64,000 nucleotides of DNA from Thermanaerovibrio acidaminovorans DSM 6589 (GTDB taxonomy: Bacteria > Synergistota > Synergistia > Synergistales > Synergistaceae). The number at the start of each line of letters is the position of its first letter. Within the stretch, counting starts at the first letter, position 1. The notes below the pieces were generated by a model. That model saw nothing but the letters and a program-made list of their open reading frames with translations, ran no database searches and was not told the origin of the DNA. The translations under genes were made by a program, and so were the position numbers. Shown here one piece after another: positions 44,459-53,281 of this stretch. Location: assembly GCF_000024905.1 (NCBI RefSeq), contig NC_013522.1, forward strand, positions 310,001-374,000, given 5' to 3'.

Positions 44459-45981
44459 TAGGTCCGGGGCTCACCCTCCTGGGGGGCATCTGCCTGTTCC
44501 TGTTCGGGGTTGAGGAGAGCTCCAAGGCCAGCCGAAGGGCTCTGGGGGAGAGGGAGAGGGCCCTCATGGCCCGCTTTGCCTCTGGCAGTGTGGGGGCCCT
44601 GTCGCTTGGGGCGTTGCTGTCCTTCGTGTCCCAGAGCAGCTCGGTGGCCACCAGCTTCGCCATGGGGCTGGTGGACATAGGGGCGTTGAGCTTCGGCTCC
44701 TCCATAGTCACCATGATGGGCTCCAGCATCGGGGCCTCCCTCATGACCTTCGTCCTAAGCATGGACGTCTCGTTGCTCGGTCCCGGTTTCGTGACGCTGG
44801 GCACCCTGTGGGGGGCGGTGAGCAACCCCCTCTCCCGCTACGGACCCCTCATAAGGGGCATGGGGATCGTCCTGGTGGGCATGTACATGATAAAGGCCGG
44901 GGTATCCCCCCTGATGGAGATGGGAGGTGTGATGGATCTGGTGGGGCACCTGGCCGGCAGGCCCTGGTCCCTTGCCCTTTTGGCCTTCTTGGCCACCGCC
45001 GCCTTCCAGAGTAGCTCCGCCGTGGTGGCCCTTGGGATAGCCATGGCTTCCACCGGCGCCCTGGGGCTGGATGGGGCCGCCTGGCTGGTGGTGGGGGCCC
45101 ACGGGGGCTCCTTCGCCCCGGTGGTGCTGGCCAGTCTGGGCAAGAAGCTATCCGCCCGGCGCCTTGCGGTGGCCACCGGGATCTACAAGGTCATAGGTGC
45201 CCTGATGGGGGTGTTCTTGGTGGGGCTGTTCACCCAACGTCTTGGGGCCATGCCTCCCCAGCGGGGGATACCGGTCTTCATGGGGTTTCTGACGGTGGTC
45301 AACGGGGTGGTCATGCTACCCCTCACCGGTCTTCTGGCGGATCTGTCCGCCCGGCTGGTGTCCGGGGGGCTTGCCCCCGGTGAGACCGCTTACATTGACG
45401 ACGCCCTGGTTGGGTTCCCGGAGGTGGCCTTCAAGCTCCTGGAGAAGGAGCTGGCCCGGCTGGCGGACCTGGAGGACCGGTTGCTGGGCCAGCTGGCCCA
45501 GCTGGCGGAGAGCCGGGATGGGGCGGTGGATGGCCCCGCCATGGATGGGCTGGTGGACCTGGCGGACTCCTGCGTCCGCTACCTGGAGGCCATAGAGGAC
45601 CCCACGCCGGAGGGGGTGGAGAGGAAGAAGTGGCTCGCCAAGGTGGCCCTGTGTCTGAGGTCCATGGCCCAGGTGATGACCCGGGATCTCCACCCGGCGA
45701 TCCTGCGCCTCAAGGGCGTTCCAGTGCCCGGGCTCGGCCGGGCAATGGGGGAGGTGGAGGAGATCTTCAGCGCCTCGGTGGGGGCCTGGGTGCTGGGGGA
45801 CCGCTACTTCGCCGTGAGGGCCCTCGGGCGGTATGAGCCCATCTCCCACCGGGGCCTTGGGCTATCCGCCGGGGAGGGGGCCCAGGAGCTTTTCAGGCTT
45901 ATGGACCTGGAACGGGCCCTGGTGGAGCTCTTGAGGGGGGCGGTGGACCTGGCCAGGATGGTGATCGAGGAGGGGAGCTGA
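44455..45981 (+). CDS. Na+/phosphate cotransporter (NptA-like) with a PhoU-like C-terminal domain
   Basis: 508 residues. The membrane part (about 1-310) has two inverted repeats, each with the QSSS motif (FVSQSSSVATSFAMG near 60, and FQSSSAVVALGIA near 185). The soluble tail (about 320-508) is helical and PhoU-like. It would take up phosphate with Na+, or act as an exporter. The TTG start is coupled to ppx. It ends 4 nt before the CutC start. Confidence 0.85.
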   Translation: MIGPGLTLLGGICLFLFGVEESSKASRRALGERERALMARFASGSVGALSLGALLSFVSQSSSVATSFAMGLVDIGALSFGSSIVTMMGSSIGASLMTFVLSMDVSLLGPGFVTLGTLWGAVSNPLSRYGPLIRGMGIVLVGMYMIKAGVSPLMEMGGVMDLVGHLAGRPWSLALLAFLATAAFQSSSAVVALGIAMASTGALGLDGAAWLVVGAHGGSFAPVVLASLGKKLSARRLAVATGIYKVIGALMGVFLVGLFTQRLGAMPPQRGIPVFMGFLTVVNGVVMLPLTGLLADLSARLVSGGLAPGETAYIDDALVGFPEVAFKLLEKELARLADLEDRLLGQLAQLAESRDGAVDGPAMDGLVDLADSCVRYLEAIEDPTPEGVERKKWLAKVALCLRSMAQVMTRDLHPAILRLKGVPVPGLGRAMGEVEEIFSASVGAWVLGDRYFAVRALGRYEPISHRGLGLSAGEGAQELFRLMDLERALVELLRGAVDLARMVIEEGS

Positions 45982-45985
45982 TAGT

Positions 45986-46663
45986 TTGTTTGTTGAGGTG
46001 ATAGCCGTCTCCCCATGGGAGGCGGAGCTGGTGGAGGCCTGCGGTGGGGATCGGGTGGAGTTCGTGCTGGACCTGTCGTGCGGGGGGCTCACCCCATCGG
46101 TCCCGGAGGTGGCCGCCGCCGTGCGGGGGGTATCCATCCCGGTCAACGTGATGATCCGTCCAAGGCCGGGAGGCTTCCAGTACTCCCCGGGGGAGATGGA
46201 CCAGATGCGCAGGTCCGCCCAGGCAATGGCGGAGGTGGGGGCCCGGGGGCTGGTAATGGGATTCCTCAAGGACGGGGCAGTGGACCTGGATGCCCTCAAG
46301 TCCGCCCTCACCTGGTGCCCCGGGATTGACTTCACCTTCCATCGGGCCATCGACGAGGCGTCGGACCCGGTGGAGGCCGCCAGGGTGGCCTGCGGCGCGG
46401 GGGTGACGGACCTGTTGACCTCCGGCGGCCCGGGGCCCATAGAGGGAAACCTGGATAGGCTACGGCGGATGGTGGAGGCCGCGGGGTCCGTGAGGGTCAT
46501 GGCCGGCGGGGGCATCACCGGGGAGAACGCCCCTCGGGTGATCCTCCATGGTGGGGTCCCGGCGGTCCACCTGGGCCGATCGGTCAGGAGGGACAACAGC
46601 CCCACGGAGCCCATAGACTCCCAGCTCTTGAGGCGGATGGTGGAGCTGGTAAAGGGGGTATAG
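45986..46663 (+). CDS. cutC: CutC family protein
   Basis: 225 residues forming a TIM barrel. VEVIAVSPWEAELVEACGGDRVEF at the N-terminus and NVMIRPRPGGFQYSPGE near residue 52 are hallmarks. It was named for copper homeostasis in E. coli, but its true activity is unsettled. The TTG start has a GGGGAG site eight bases upstream. The next gene is a PTS component, an association also seen in other genomes, which hints at a sugar-related role. Confidence 0.88.
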   Translation: MFVEVIAVSPWEAELVEACGGDRVEFVLDLSCGGLTPSVPEVAAAVRGVSIPVNVMIRPRPGGFQYSPGEMDQMRRSAQAMAEVGARGLVMGFLKDGAVDLDALKSALTWCPGIDFTFHRAIDEASDPVEAARVACGAGVTDLLTSGGPGPIEGNLDRLRRMVEAAGSVRVMAGGGITGENAPRVILHGGVPAVHLGRSVRRDNSPTEPIDSQLLRRMVELVKGV

Positions 46664-46665
46664 AG

Positions 46666-46965
46666 GTGAAGATCGTTCTGGTATGCTTCGCTGGGATGTC
46701 CACCAGCCTTCTGGTCACCAAGATGAAAAAGGCCGCGGAGGAAAGGGGCCTCCAAGTCCAGATAGAGGCGGTGTCCACCGCTGACATGCGGGAGTCGCTG
46801 GAAGGGGCCCAGGTGGTCCTCCTGGGGCCCCAGGCCAGGTACATGCTGGGTGAGGTCCGGGAGGCGGTGGATGGGGCAGTTCCGGTGGAGGTCATAGACT
46901 CCAAGCTCTATGGCGCCATGGGCGGAGCGGGGGTGCTGGACCTGGCCATGTCCCTGGGGGCTTAA
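46666..46965 (+). CDS. PTS IIB component, lactose/cellobiose type, orphan
   Basis: 99 residues. VLVCFAGMSTSLLVTKMKKAAEERG supplies the phosphorylated cysteine (C8) in the ChbB/LacB-type fold; the C-terminal IDSKLYGAMGGAGVLDLAM matches too. No IIA, IIC or sugar gene is near, so it may act in trans or have a regulatory role. The GTG start is 2 nt after the cutC stop with a weak ribosome site. Confidence 0.8.
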   Translation: MKIVLVCFAGMSTSLLVTKMKKAAEERGLQVQIEAVSTADMRESLEGAQVVLLGPQARYMLGEVREAVDGAVPVEVIDSKLYGAMGGAGVLDLAMSLGA

Positions 46966-46972
46966 ACGTGAC

Positions 46973-46997
46973 GCTGGGGAGGGGCACCCCCCCCAGC
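46973..46997. terminator. Possible bidirectional terminator between the PTS IIB and PPK2 genes
   Basis: GCTGGGG and CCCCAGC flank a G/C-rich interior that can pair further. There is no T tract. It lies between convergent genes. Confidence 0.5.
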
Positions 46998-47007
46998 GGG
47001 ATTGCGT

Positions 47008-48477
47008 TCAGATGTTAAGGAGCGTCTCCGCCCGTTTCAGGACCTCCTTCAACACCTTGACCCGGGCTAACCGCTTGCAGTTGCCCTCCACCAGGACCCA
47101 GGGGGCCTCGGGGGTGCTGGTCCTCATGAACATCTCCTCCGCCGCCTCCTCGTAGAGTCCCCATTTTTCCCGGTTTCGCCAGTCCTCGTCGGTGATCTTC
47201 CACCGCTTGAGCGGGTCCTCCTGCCGTTCCTTAAATCGCTTGAGCTGCTCGTCGGGGGTGACGTGGAGCCAGAACTTGACGATTATGGCCCCGAAGTCCG
47301 CCCACTGGCGCTCCATCTCGTTTATCTCCCCGAAGGCCCTCCGCCACTCCTCCTCGGAGCAGAAGCCCTCTATCCTCTCCACCAGGACCCGGCCGTACCA
47401 GCTCCGGTCGTATATGCCCACGTGTCCCCCCTTCGGGAAGGACTCCCAGAACCGCCACAGGTAGTGGTGGGCCCTCTCCCAGTCGTTGGGGGCCGAGGTG
47501 GGGACCACCTGGTAGCCCCTGGGATCCAGGTTCTGGGTGAGCCTCTTTATGCACCCCCCCTTGCCCGCCGCGTCCATCCCCTCGAAGACGATCACCAGGG
47601 GACGGCGGACCTTGTACAGGGAGTATTGGACGTCCCTAAGGCGCCGCTGGCACTCCTTCAACTCCTTCTTGTAGGTCTCCTCCGAGAGGCTCTGGTCCAT
47701 GTCCAGGGACTTGAATATGGAGGTCTTCAGGGCCCTCTCCACCCCTAGGCCGGAGGAGACCACCCGGGGCGACTGGGCCCTCCCCTGGGCCTCCTTCACC
47801 GCCCGCTCCAGCCCCTCCAGGACCGTCTGGGCTATCTTTATGGTGGCGTACTCCCGTTGGTGGGACTCCACCAGGGTCCAGGGGGCGTGCCCCTTGTCGG
47901 TCCGGTGGATCATCCTCTCCACCCGCTGGGCGATCTCATCGTAGCGCCGGTGGTTCTCCCAGTCCTCCTGGGTCACCCGCCATGAGGTGGCGTGGTTCTC
48001 CTCCAGGGCCTTGAGGCGCTTACGCTGCTCCTTCTTCGATATGTGGAGGAAGAGCTTTATTATGCAGTAGCCGTCCTGGGCTAGCTGTCGCTCGAAGGAT
48101 GTTATCTCGTCGAAGACCCGGTCGGACTCCTCCCCGTCTAGGATGCGCCGGTACCAGCTCCGGTTGTAGATCCCTATCTTTCCCCTGGGGGGCGTGGTCT
48201 GGAAGAACCGCCTCATGGGGGGCCAGAGCCTCTCCTGGTCAGGCTTCACGTTGTGGACCTCGAACCCCCTGGGGTCCAGCGCCTGGATCAGCTCGTTCAT
48301 GAGGGTGCCCTTGCCTGCCCCGTCCCACCCCTCGAAGACGATCATCACCGGTATCCCCAGCTCCTTGGTCATCCGCTGGGCCTCCCCCAGCTTCTCCCTC
48401 AGCGGTGGCCACAGGGACTTGAACTCCTCCTTCGACAGCTTCCTGTCCAGATCAACCTTCTCCAACAACCCGGTCAC
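47008..48477 (-). CDS. Double-domain polyphosphate kinase 2 (polyphosphate:AMP phosphotransferase type)
   Basis: 489 residues made of two PPK2 domains. Walker A motifs are FEGWDGAGKG (48-57) and FEGMDAAGKG (298-307). Each is followed by the PPK2 lid-region RSWY, seen in IYNRSWYRR and IYDRSWYGR. Tandem PPK2 proteins (Pap) phosphorylate AMP to ADP with polyphosphate. The start is uncertain between GTG 48477 and TTG 48468, both near a GGGGGG tract. It shares a short divergent region with pcm. Confidence 0.9.
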   Translation of the reverse strand: MTGLLEKVDLDRKLSKEEFKSLWPPLREKLGEAQRMTKELGIPVMIVFEGWDGAGKGTLMNELIQALDPRGFEVHNVKPDQERLWPPMRRFFQTTPPRGKIGIYNRSWYRRILDGEESDRVFDEITSFERQLAQDGYCIIKLFLHISKKEQRKRLKALEENHATSWRVTQEDWENHRRYDEIAQRVERMIHRTDKGHAPWTLVESHQREYATIKIAQTVLEGLERAVKEAQGRAQSPRVVSSGLGVERALKTSIFKSLDMDQSLSEETYKKELKECQRRLRDVQYSLYKVRRPLVIVFEGMDAAGKGGCIKRLTQNLDPRGYQVVPTSAPNDWERAHHYLWRFWESFPKGGHVGIYDRSWYGRVLVERIEGFCSEEEWRRAFGEINEMERQWADFGAIIVKFWLHVTPDEQLKRFKERQEDPLKRWKITDEDWRNREKWGLYEEAAEEMFMRTSTPEAPWVLVEGNCKRLARVKVLKEVLKRAETLLNI

Positions 48478-48529
48478 CCCCCTGTCCCTTTTGCCGGATA
48501 ATATATCAAAAAAGCAGGGGGTGGTGATC

Positions 48530-49195
48530 GTGTGGCGGGACTTCGCCCGCAGGATGGTGGAGGTGGTCCGGATGAACGGGGTGAGGGACGGGGAGGTGCT
48601 AAGGGTCCTGGGTGAGGTGCCGAGGCACCTGTTCATACCCTCCCTGAGGGGGCCCTGTGAGGCGGGGGATCAAGGGGCGTTGAGGACCGCCTATGGGGAT
48701 CACCCGTTGCCCATAGGCTTCGGTCAGACCATATCCCAGCCCACCATGGTGGGTCGGATGACGGAGCTTCTCTCCCCCGAGCCCCCGGTTAGGGTGTTGG
48801 AGGTGGGGAGCGGTTGCGGCTATCAGTGCGCCGTGTTGGCCCGGATGGGCTGTTCCGTGGTGGGGGTGGAGAGGATCCGGGATCTGGCGGACTGGTCAAG
48901 GGAGGTGCTGGGTGGGTTGGGCATGGAGGTATCCATAATCCACGGGGACGGCAGGGCCCTCGGGGGGGATCTGGGGCCCTTTGACGGCATAGTGGTGTCC
49001 GCCGGTTGTTCCAGGGAGGATGCGGAGGGCATATTTGGGGCCTTCGGTGGGGATGGGTGCCGGATGGTGGCCCCGGTTAACGTGGGAGGGGGTCTTCAAC
49101 GGGTGTTAGTGCTGGAGATGGAGGGGGGTGAGGTCAGGGAGAGCTGGCAGGACCTGTGCCGGTTCGTGCCCCTGCTGGGCGGGGTGGAGGGGTGA
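48530..49195 (+). CDS. pcm: Protein-L-isoaspartate O-methyltransferase
   Basis: 221 residues. It methylates isoaspartyl residues in damaged proteins with SAM. VPRHLFIP, HPLPIGFGQTISQPTMV, and the SAM-binding VLEVGSGCGYQCAVLA are clear family motifs. GTG 48530 is chosen from the AGGGGG site eight bases upstream and from the usual family N-terminus. A much longer frame starting at 48194 would lie inside the facing gene. A GATAAT lies about 30 nt upstream. Confidence 0.93.
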   Translation: MWRDFARRMVEVVRMNGVRDGEVLRVLGEVPRHLFIPSLRGPCEAGDQGALRTAYGDHPLPIGFGQTISQPTMVGRMTELLSPEPPVRVLEVGSGCGYQCAVLARMGCSVVGVERIRDLADWSREVLGGLGMEVSIIHGDGRALGGDLGPFDGIVVSAGCSREDAEGIFGAFGGDGCRMVAPVNVGGGLQRVLVLEMEGGEVRESWQDLCRFVPLLGGVEG

Positions 49196-49228
49196 ATTCG
49201 GAATCTAGTAGAGGTGGGGTCTCATGAT

Positions 49229-49241
49229 GACATGGTATGTC
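49229..49241. promoter_or_regulatory. Possible operator upstream of the GntR gene
   Basis: GACAT-GGT-ATGTC is a perfect 5-bp inverted repeat with a 3-nt centre, 25 nt upstream of the -35 element. The size resembles GntR-family operators. Confidence 0.35.
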
Positions 49242-49266
49242 TGGGGAAATTTTCGCCCATTTCAGG

Positions 49267-49295
49267 TTGACAGCGGTGAGCGCAGAGGCTAGATT
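49267..49295 (+). promoter_or_regulatory. Promoter of the GntR regulator gene
   Basis: A consensus TTGACA and TAGATT, 17 nt apart. The start of transcription would be near 49302, which supports the TTG start at 49345 over the earlier in-frame ATGs. Confidence 0.65.
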
Positions 49296-49344
49296 AATGT
49301 TAGGATCTTGGATGCTGGATCCCGGATACATAGGAGGGTTGTCT

Positions 49345-50043
49345 TTGGAGACCGGATTGAAGTCCATAGACCCGAGCCTGATGGTCCCCATACGAGATGT
49401 GGTCTACGAGAACCTACGGCAGGCCATACTGGATGGGGCCATGCAGCCTGGGGAGAGGCTTGTGGAGGGGGAGCTTAGCGAGAAGCTCAACGTTAGCCGG
49501 ATGCCCATCCGGGAAGCCATAAGAAAGCTCGAGGCTGAGGGGTTGGTGGAGCACATACCCCGAAGGGGTGTGGTGGTCAAGGGTTTCTCCGAAGAGGACA
49601 TCATAGAGATATACACCCTAAGGGAGGCGCTGGAGGCGCTGGCGGCGGTCCAGGCGGTGCGCAGGGCCACACGGGAGGACATCCGCCAGATAGAGGTTGC
49701 CATGATGGAGGTGGAGCGTCTGGCCTCCATGGGGGATCAGGCGGACCCCAGGGAAGTGTTTGAGGCTAACCACCGCTTCTCCCAGCTGATCATTGAGGCC
49801 TGCCACATGCCAAGGCTCATCCAGATCGTCAGCACCTACATGGGATACCTGGAGAGGTTCCGTCGGGTGACCATGGGGGACCCTTCTCGCAGGGAGGTGG
49901 TGATACGGGAGCACCGGATGATATTTCAGGCCATAAAAGATGGAGATGAGGCCAGGGCGGAGGCACTTACCCGGGAACACGTGCGGGGTGGATTGGAGGC
50001 TTACCTGAGGAGCTTCAGGGGACGAGGCAGGTCCTCTAGGTAG
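49345..50043 (+). CDS. GntR-family (FadR/FCD type) transcriptional regulator
   Basis: 232 residues. The winged helix is at about 16-80 (VVYENLRQAILDGAMQPGE and LSEKLNVSRMPIREAIRKLEAEGL). The helical FCD effector domain follows, with metal-binding residues in the FEANHRFSQLIIEACHM segment and the final EHRMIFQAI and LTREHVRGG helices. It lies directly upstream of the TctCBA-CitDEF genes and is read in the same direction, so it probably controls them in response to citrate or a similar acid. TTG 49345 has GGAGGG six bases upstream. Confidence 0.88.
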   Translation: METGLKSIDPSLMVPIRDVVYENLRQAILDGAMQPGERLVEGELSEKLNVSRMPIREAIRKLEAEGLVEHIPRRGVVVKGFSEEDIIEIYTLREALEALAAVQAVRRATREDIRQIEVAMMEVERLASMGDQADPREVFEANHRFSQLIIEACHMPRLIQIVSTYMGYLERFRRVTMGDPSRREVVIREHRMIFQAIKDGDEARAEALTREHVRGGLEAYLRSFRGRGRSSR

Positions 50044-50145
50044 ATGCTCGGGGGGTGATGGAAGGGAGTAAATCGGGAACTGTAGTCGGCGCTGAGGTGA
50101 TTGCCTTGAGATCCCTGATATCATTTTAAATAGGGGGTTATATTC

Positions 50146-51138
50146 ATGAGCAAGGTTCTTCGCAGGTTTCTTTTTGTGGCGTTGACGTTGGCCGTAGCGT
50201 CCCTTTCCGTGGCTGGAACGGCCCTTGCCGCCTATCCCACAAGGCCCTTTGAATGTATAGCCCCTGCGGGTCCCGGCGGTGGGTGGGATACCACCATGCG
50301 GATGGTCACCAAAGTCCTAACCGAGAAGAAGATTGTGCCGGTCCCCATGCCTGTGGTGAACAAGCCTGGTGGTGGCGGCGGCGTTGCCCTTGCCTATCTG
50401 CAAAAGAAGGCCGGAAAAGATGATACCATAGCGGTCTACTCTCCTCCGCTTCTTCTCATCCATCTGACCGGTGCGTCACCATTCGGATACAAGGACGTGA
50501 CCCCCATAGCCATGTTGATCAACGACTTCGGCGCCTTCGCGGTCCCCAAGAACTCTAAGTACAAGAACATAAAGGAGATCATGGAGGCCCTCAAGAAGGA
50601 TCCCAAGAGCGTCAAAGTGGGTGGCACCTCCGCCATGGGTAGCATGGACCACATCCAGTTTCTGGCCGCCGCCAAGGCCGCAGGCGTAAAGGACCTGCGC
50701 TCTATCCAGTACATAGCCTTCCAGGGAGGCGAGGGACTGGCGGCCCTCATGGGAGGACACATCGACCTCCTCTCCACCGGAATGGCGGAGACCGTGGGGC
50801 CCATGCAGTCCGGGGACATAAGGGTGCTGGCCATAACCGCCCCCAAGAGGGTGAAGTCTGGTCCGCTGATGACGATCCCTACCCTAAGGGAGGCGGGGAT
50901 AAACGCAGAGTTCGTCAACTGGCGGGGTATCTTCGGGCCCAAGAACATGCCGGATTACGCGGTCAAGTACCTGGAGGACGCGCTGAGGAAGATGGTTAAC
51001 ACCTCCGAGTGGAAGGAGATCACCATTCGCAACGGCTGGACCCCCTCCTTCATGGGGGCCACCGACTTCGCAAAGTTCTTGGACAAGACCAATGAGGAGT
51101 ACAAGTCGCTGCTGGCCGAGGTGGGGATCCTCAAGTAG
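50146..51138 (+). CDS. tctC: Tripartite tricarboxylate transporter substrate-binding protein
   Basis: 330 residues with a signal peptide (about 1-27, cut after ALA). The mature protein begins AYPTRPFECIAPAGPGGGWD, the TctC/Bug-family signature, in which the loop binds a carboxylate. It delivers citrate or a related di/tricarboxylate to TctBA. The ribosome site is only moderate (AGGGGG with a long spacer). A hairpin separates it from tctB, as is common where the binding protein is made in excess. Confidence 0.9.
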   Translation: MSKVLRRFLFVALTLAVASLSVAGTALAAYPTRPFECIAPAGPGGGWDTTMRMVTKVLTEKKIVPVPMPVVNKPGGGGGVALAYLQKKAGKDDTIAVYSPPLLLIHLTGASPFGYKDVTPIAMLINDFGAFAVPKNSKYKNIKEIMEALKKDPKSVKVGGTSAMGSMDHIQFLAAAKAAGVKDLRSIQYIAFQGGEGLAALMGGHIDLLSTGMAETVGPMQSGDIRVLAITAPKRVKSGPLMTIPTLREAGINAEFVNWRGIFGPKNMPDYAVKYLEDALRKMVNTSEWKEITIRNGWTPSFMGATDFAKFLDKTNEEYKSLLAEVGILK

Positions 51139-51160
51139 CGTGAGAGCTTAATCGTTTTCC

Positions 51161-51192
51161 GCCGGGGCGTAGTGCCTGATCCGCGTCCCGGC
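51161..51192 (+). other. Intercistronic hairpin between tctC and tctB
   Basis: GCCGGGGCG pairs with CGTCCCGGC (one G-U) around a 14-nt loop. It could limit read-through and keep the binding protein above the membrane subunits. Confidence 0.45.
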
Positions 51193-51215
51193 ATACCCCC
51201 CGAAGGAGTGATACA

Positions 51216-51665
51216 ATGCGTCCCAACCTTTTAGTAGGAGTCGTGTCGGTCCTAATCGGTGCGACGTACACCGCCCAGGCCTTCATGTTGCCCAAGGCCA
51301 TGGTGGGAAACCCCTGGGCCCCGCTCTACTTTCCCATAGGTCTGGGCCTTCTTATGATCGCATTGGGGACGTTGCTGATCGTCCTTGAGGTCCGGAAGGC
51401 GGTCAAGGGCGTCGATGATTACAAGAGGCCCAAGTTCACCGCCTCGAGCATTAAGCTGATCGCTGGAACTTCGGCGGCGTGTGTCACCTACGCACTGATC
51501 TTTGAGGATTTAGGGTTCATCCCCTCCTCCTTCCTCTTCCTTGGATCCCTGCTATCCATGATAAACGGCCTCAAGGCCTGGAAGATTAATGGGGTGATAA
51601 CCCTCGGGTTCACTTTCGGTGCCTGGTTTACGTTCGTGAAGATATTCCAGATAAACCTGCCTTAG
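51216..51665 (+). CDS. tctB: Tripartite tricarboxylate transporter small membrane subunit
   Basis: 149 residues with four membrane segments (about 5-22, 37-55, 80-105 and 118-145). The length, hydrophobicity and position between tctC and tctA fit TctB. AAGGAG lies seven bases before the ATG. It works with TctA in the inner membrane. Confidence 0.85.
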   Translation: MRPNLLVGVVSVLIGATYTAQAFMLPKAMVGNPWAPLYFPIGLGLLMIALGTLLIVLEVRKAVKGVDDYKRPKFTASSIKLIAGTSAACVTYALIFEDLGFIPSSFLFLGSLLSMINGLKAWKINGVITLGFTFGAWFTFVKIFQINLP

Positions 51666-51683
51666 TCAGAAGGGGAGTTGAAG

Positions 51684-53204
51684 ATGGAAGTTCTAGGCTA
51701 CCTTGCGCAAGGGTTCCTTGTCGCCATGACACCGGTGAACCTGGTCTGGATGGTGGCGGGCTCCGCCCTTGGAACGGTTTTAGGGATGCTCCCCGGGCTC
51801 GGCCCTTCCACCGGTATAGCTCTGCTCCTTCCCCTGACGTTCGGCATGAGGCCGGAGACGGCCCTAATCGCCATGTGCGCCATCTACTACGGGGCCATGT
51901 TCGGCGGCTCCAGGAGCTCGATCCTCCTCAACGTCCCCGGTGACGGAGCCGCGGTGGCCTCCGCTTTCGACGGCTACCCCATGGCCTGCAAGGGACAGGC
52001 GGAGGCGGCCCTGGCCATATCCGCCATAGCCTCCTTCATAGGCGGGCTCTTATCAACCATCGCTTTCGTATTAGTGGCCCTTCCAGTGGCAAGGTTCGCT
52101 CTTAGGTTCGGTCCCCCAGAATACTTCTGCCTCATGATCTTCGCCTTGGCCGCCACCGCCGCCATATCGAAGGAGGCCCTGCTCAAGGGGATGATCTCGC
52201 TGGTCTTCGGACTGATGCTATCCACCGTAGGCCTGGACTTTCAGTCCGGGGTCCCCAGGTTCACCTTCGGGTCCCAGGAGCTACAGATGGGGATCGACTT
52301 CGTGGTGGTCATCATAGGGATCTACGGCATAAGCGAGGTCTTCGTTAACCTAGAGCACATAGCGGATAACGTGGCGAAGCCCGTCCAGAGCAAGTTTGGA
52401 CGCATATGGATCACCATGGAACAGTGGAAGAAGAGCATCGGCCCCATCCTCCGGCAGACCCCCGTAGGGTTCCTCATAGGAGTCTTGCCTGGAGCCGGTG
52501 GAACAATAGCGGCCCTCATGGCCTACAACAACGAGAAGCAGATATCCAAGCACCCGGAGGAGTTCGGCAAGGGGGCCATAGAGGGACTGGCTGCACCGGA
52601 GGCGGCCAACAACGCCTGCTCCGTAGGGGCCCTCATCCCGATGATGACCCTGGGCGTCCCCGGATCCGGGACCACCGCGGTCATGTTGGGGGCACTCCTC
52701 ATACTGGGTCTCCAACCCGGGCCACTGCTCTTCGAACAGCACCCGGATGTGGCCTGGGGGATAATCGCCAGCATGTTCCTGGGGAACGTGGTTTGCGCGC
52801 TGATAAACATACCACTGGCGGGAGCCCTCGTAAGGGTCCTCTCGGTACCCCCGAAGTTGCTATATCCCCTCGTGGTGGTCTTGGCCTTCCTTGGGGTCTA
52901 CACCATCAACTTCAGCGTCATGGACTTCTACCTGCTGACCATACTGGGGCTGGTGGGATACCTCATGAAGAAATTCAAGGTCCCGACAGCGCCGCTGATC
53001 CTGGCCTCGGTGGTCGGAGCATCCATGGAGTCCTCCTTCAGGCAGTCCCTAATGCTCTCCAACGGGTCCCTGGCGGTCTTCTTCAGGTCCTGGATATGCC
53101 TGGTTCTGCTGCTTGCGGCGGCGGTTTCCGTTGCATGGCCCTTCATCTCCGACTGGCGCTCCAAGAGGAACCAGGGTGAGGCGGTTGACGTTCCCGTGGA
53201 TTGA
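51684..53204 (+). CDS. tctA: Tripartite tricarboxylate transporter large membrane subunit
   Basis: 506 residues with about ten to twelve membrane segments. GTVLGMLPGLGPSTGIALLLPLTF (about 31-54) and the second GVLPGAGGTIAALMAYNNEK segment are the two repeated TctA signatures. It is the ion-coupled permease of the TctABC system. ATG 51684 has GGGGAG six bases upstream. Two hairpins follow before the citrate lyase genes. Confidence 0.95.
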   Translation: MEVLGYLAQGFLVAMTPVNLVWMVAGSALGTVLGMLPGLGPSTGIALLLPLTFGMRPETALIAMCAIYYGAMFGGSRSSILLNVPGDGAAVASAFDGYPMACKGQAEAALAISAIASFIGGLLSTIAFVLVALPVARFALRFGPPEYFCLMIFALAATAAISKEALLKGMISLVFGLMLSTVGLDFQSGVPRFTFGSQELQMGIDFVVVIIGIYGISEVFVNLEHIADNVAKPVQSKFGRIWITMEQWKKSIGPILRQTPVGFLIGVLPGAGGTIAALMAYNNEKQISKHPEEFGKGAIEGLAAPEAANNACSVGALIPMMTLGVPGSGTTAVMLGALLILGLQPGPLLFEQHPDVAWGIIASMFLGNVVCALINIPLAGALVRVLSVPPKLLYPLVVVLAFLGVYTINFSVMDFYLLTILGLVGYLMKKFKVPTAPLILASVVGASMESSFRQSLMLSNGSLAVFFRSWICLVLLLAAAVSVAWPFISDWRSKRNQGEAVDVPVD

Positions 53205-53208
53205 TGTG

Positions 53209-53257
53209 GGGTTCTCCGTAGAGAACCCAGATGATGGCGGGGGATGGATCCCCCGCC
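53209..53257 (+). terminator. Pair of hairpins between tctA and citD
   Basis: First stem GGGTTCTC / GAGAACCC with a CGTA loop (53209-53228). Second stem GGCGGGGGAT / ATCCCCCGCC (53236-53257), followed by GTTTGTTTG. The second is terminator-like. The two in series may partly separate transporter from lyase expression. Confidence 0.6.
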
Positions 53258-53281
53258 GTTTGTTTGGGGGGGGTGTTAGAG

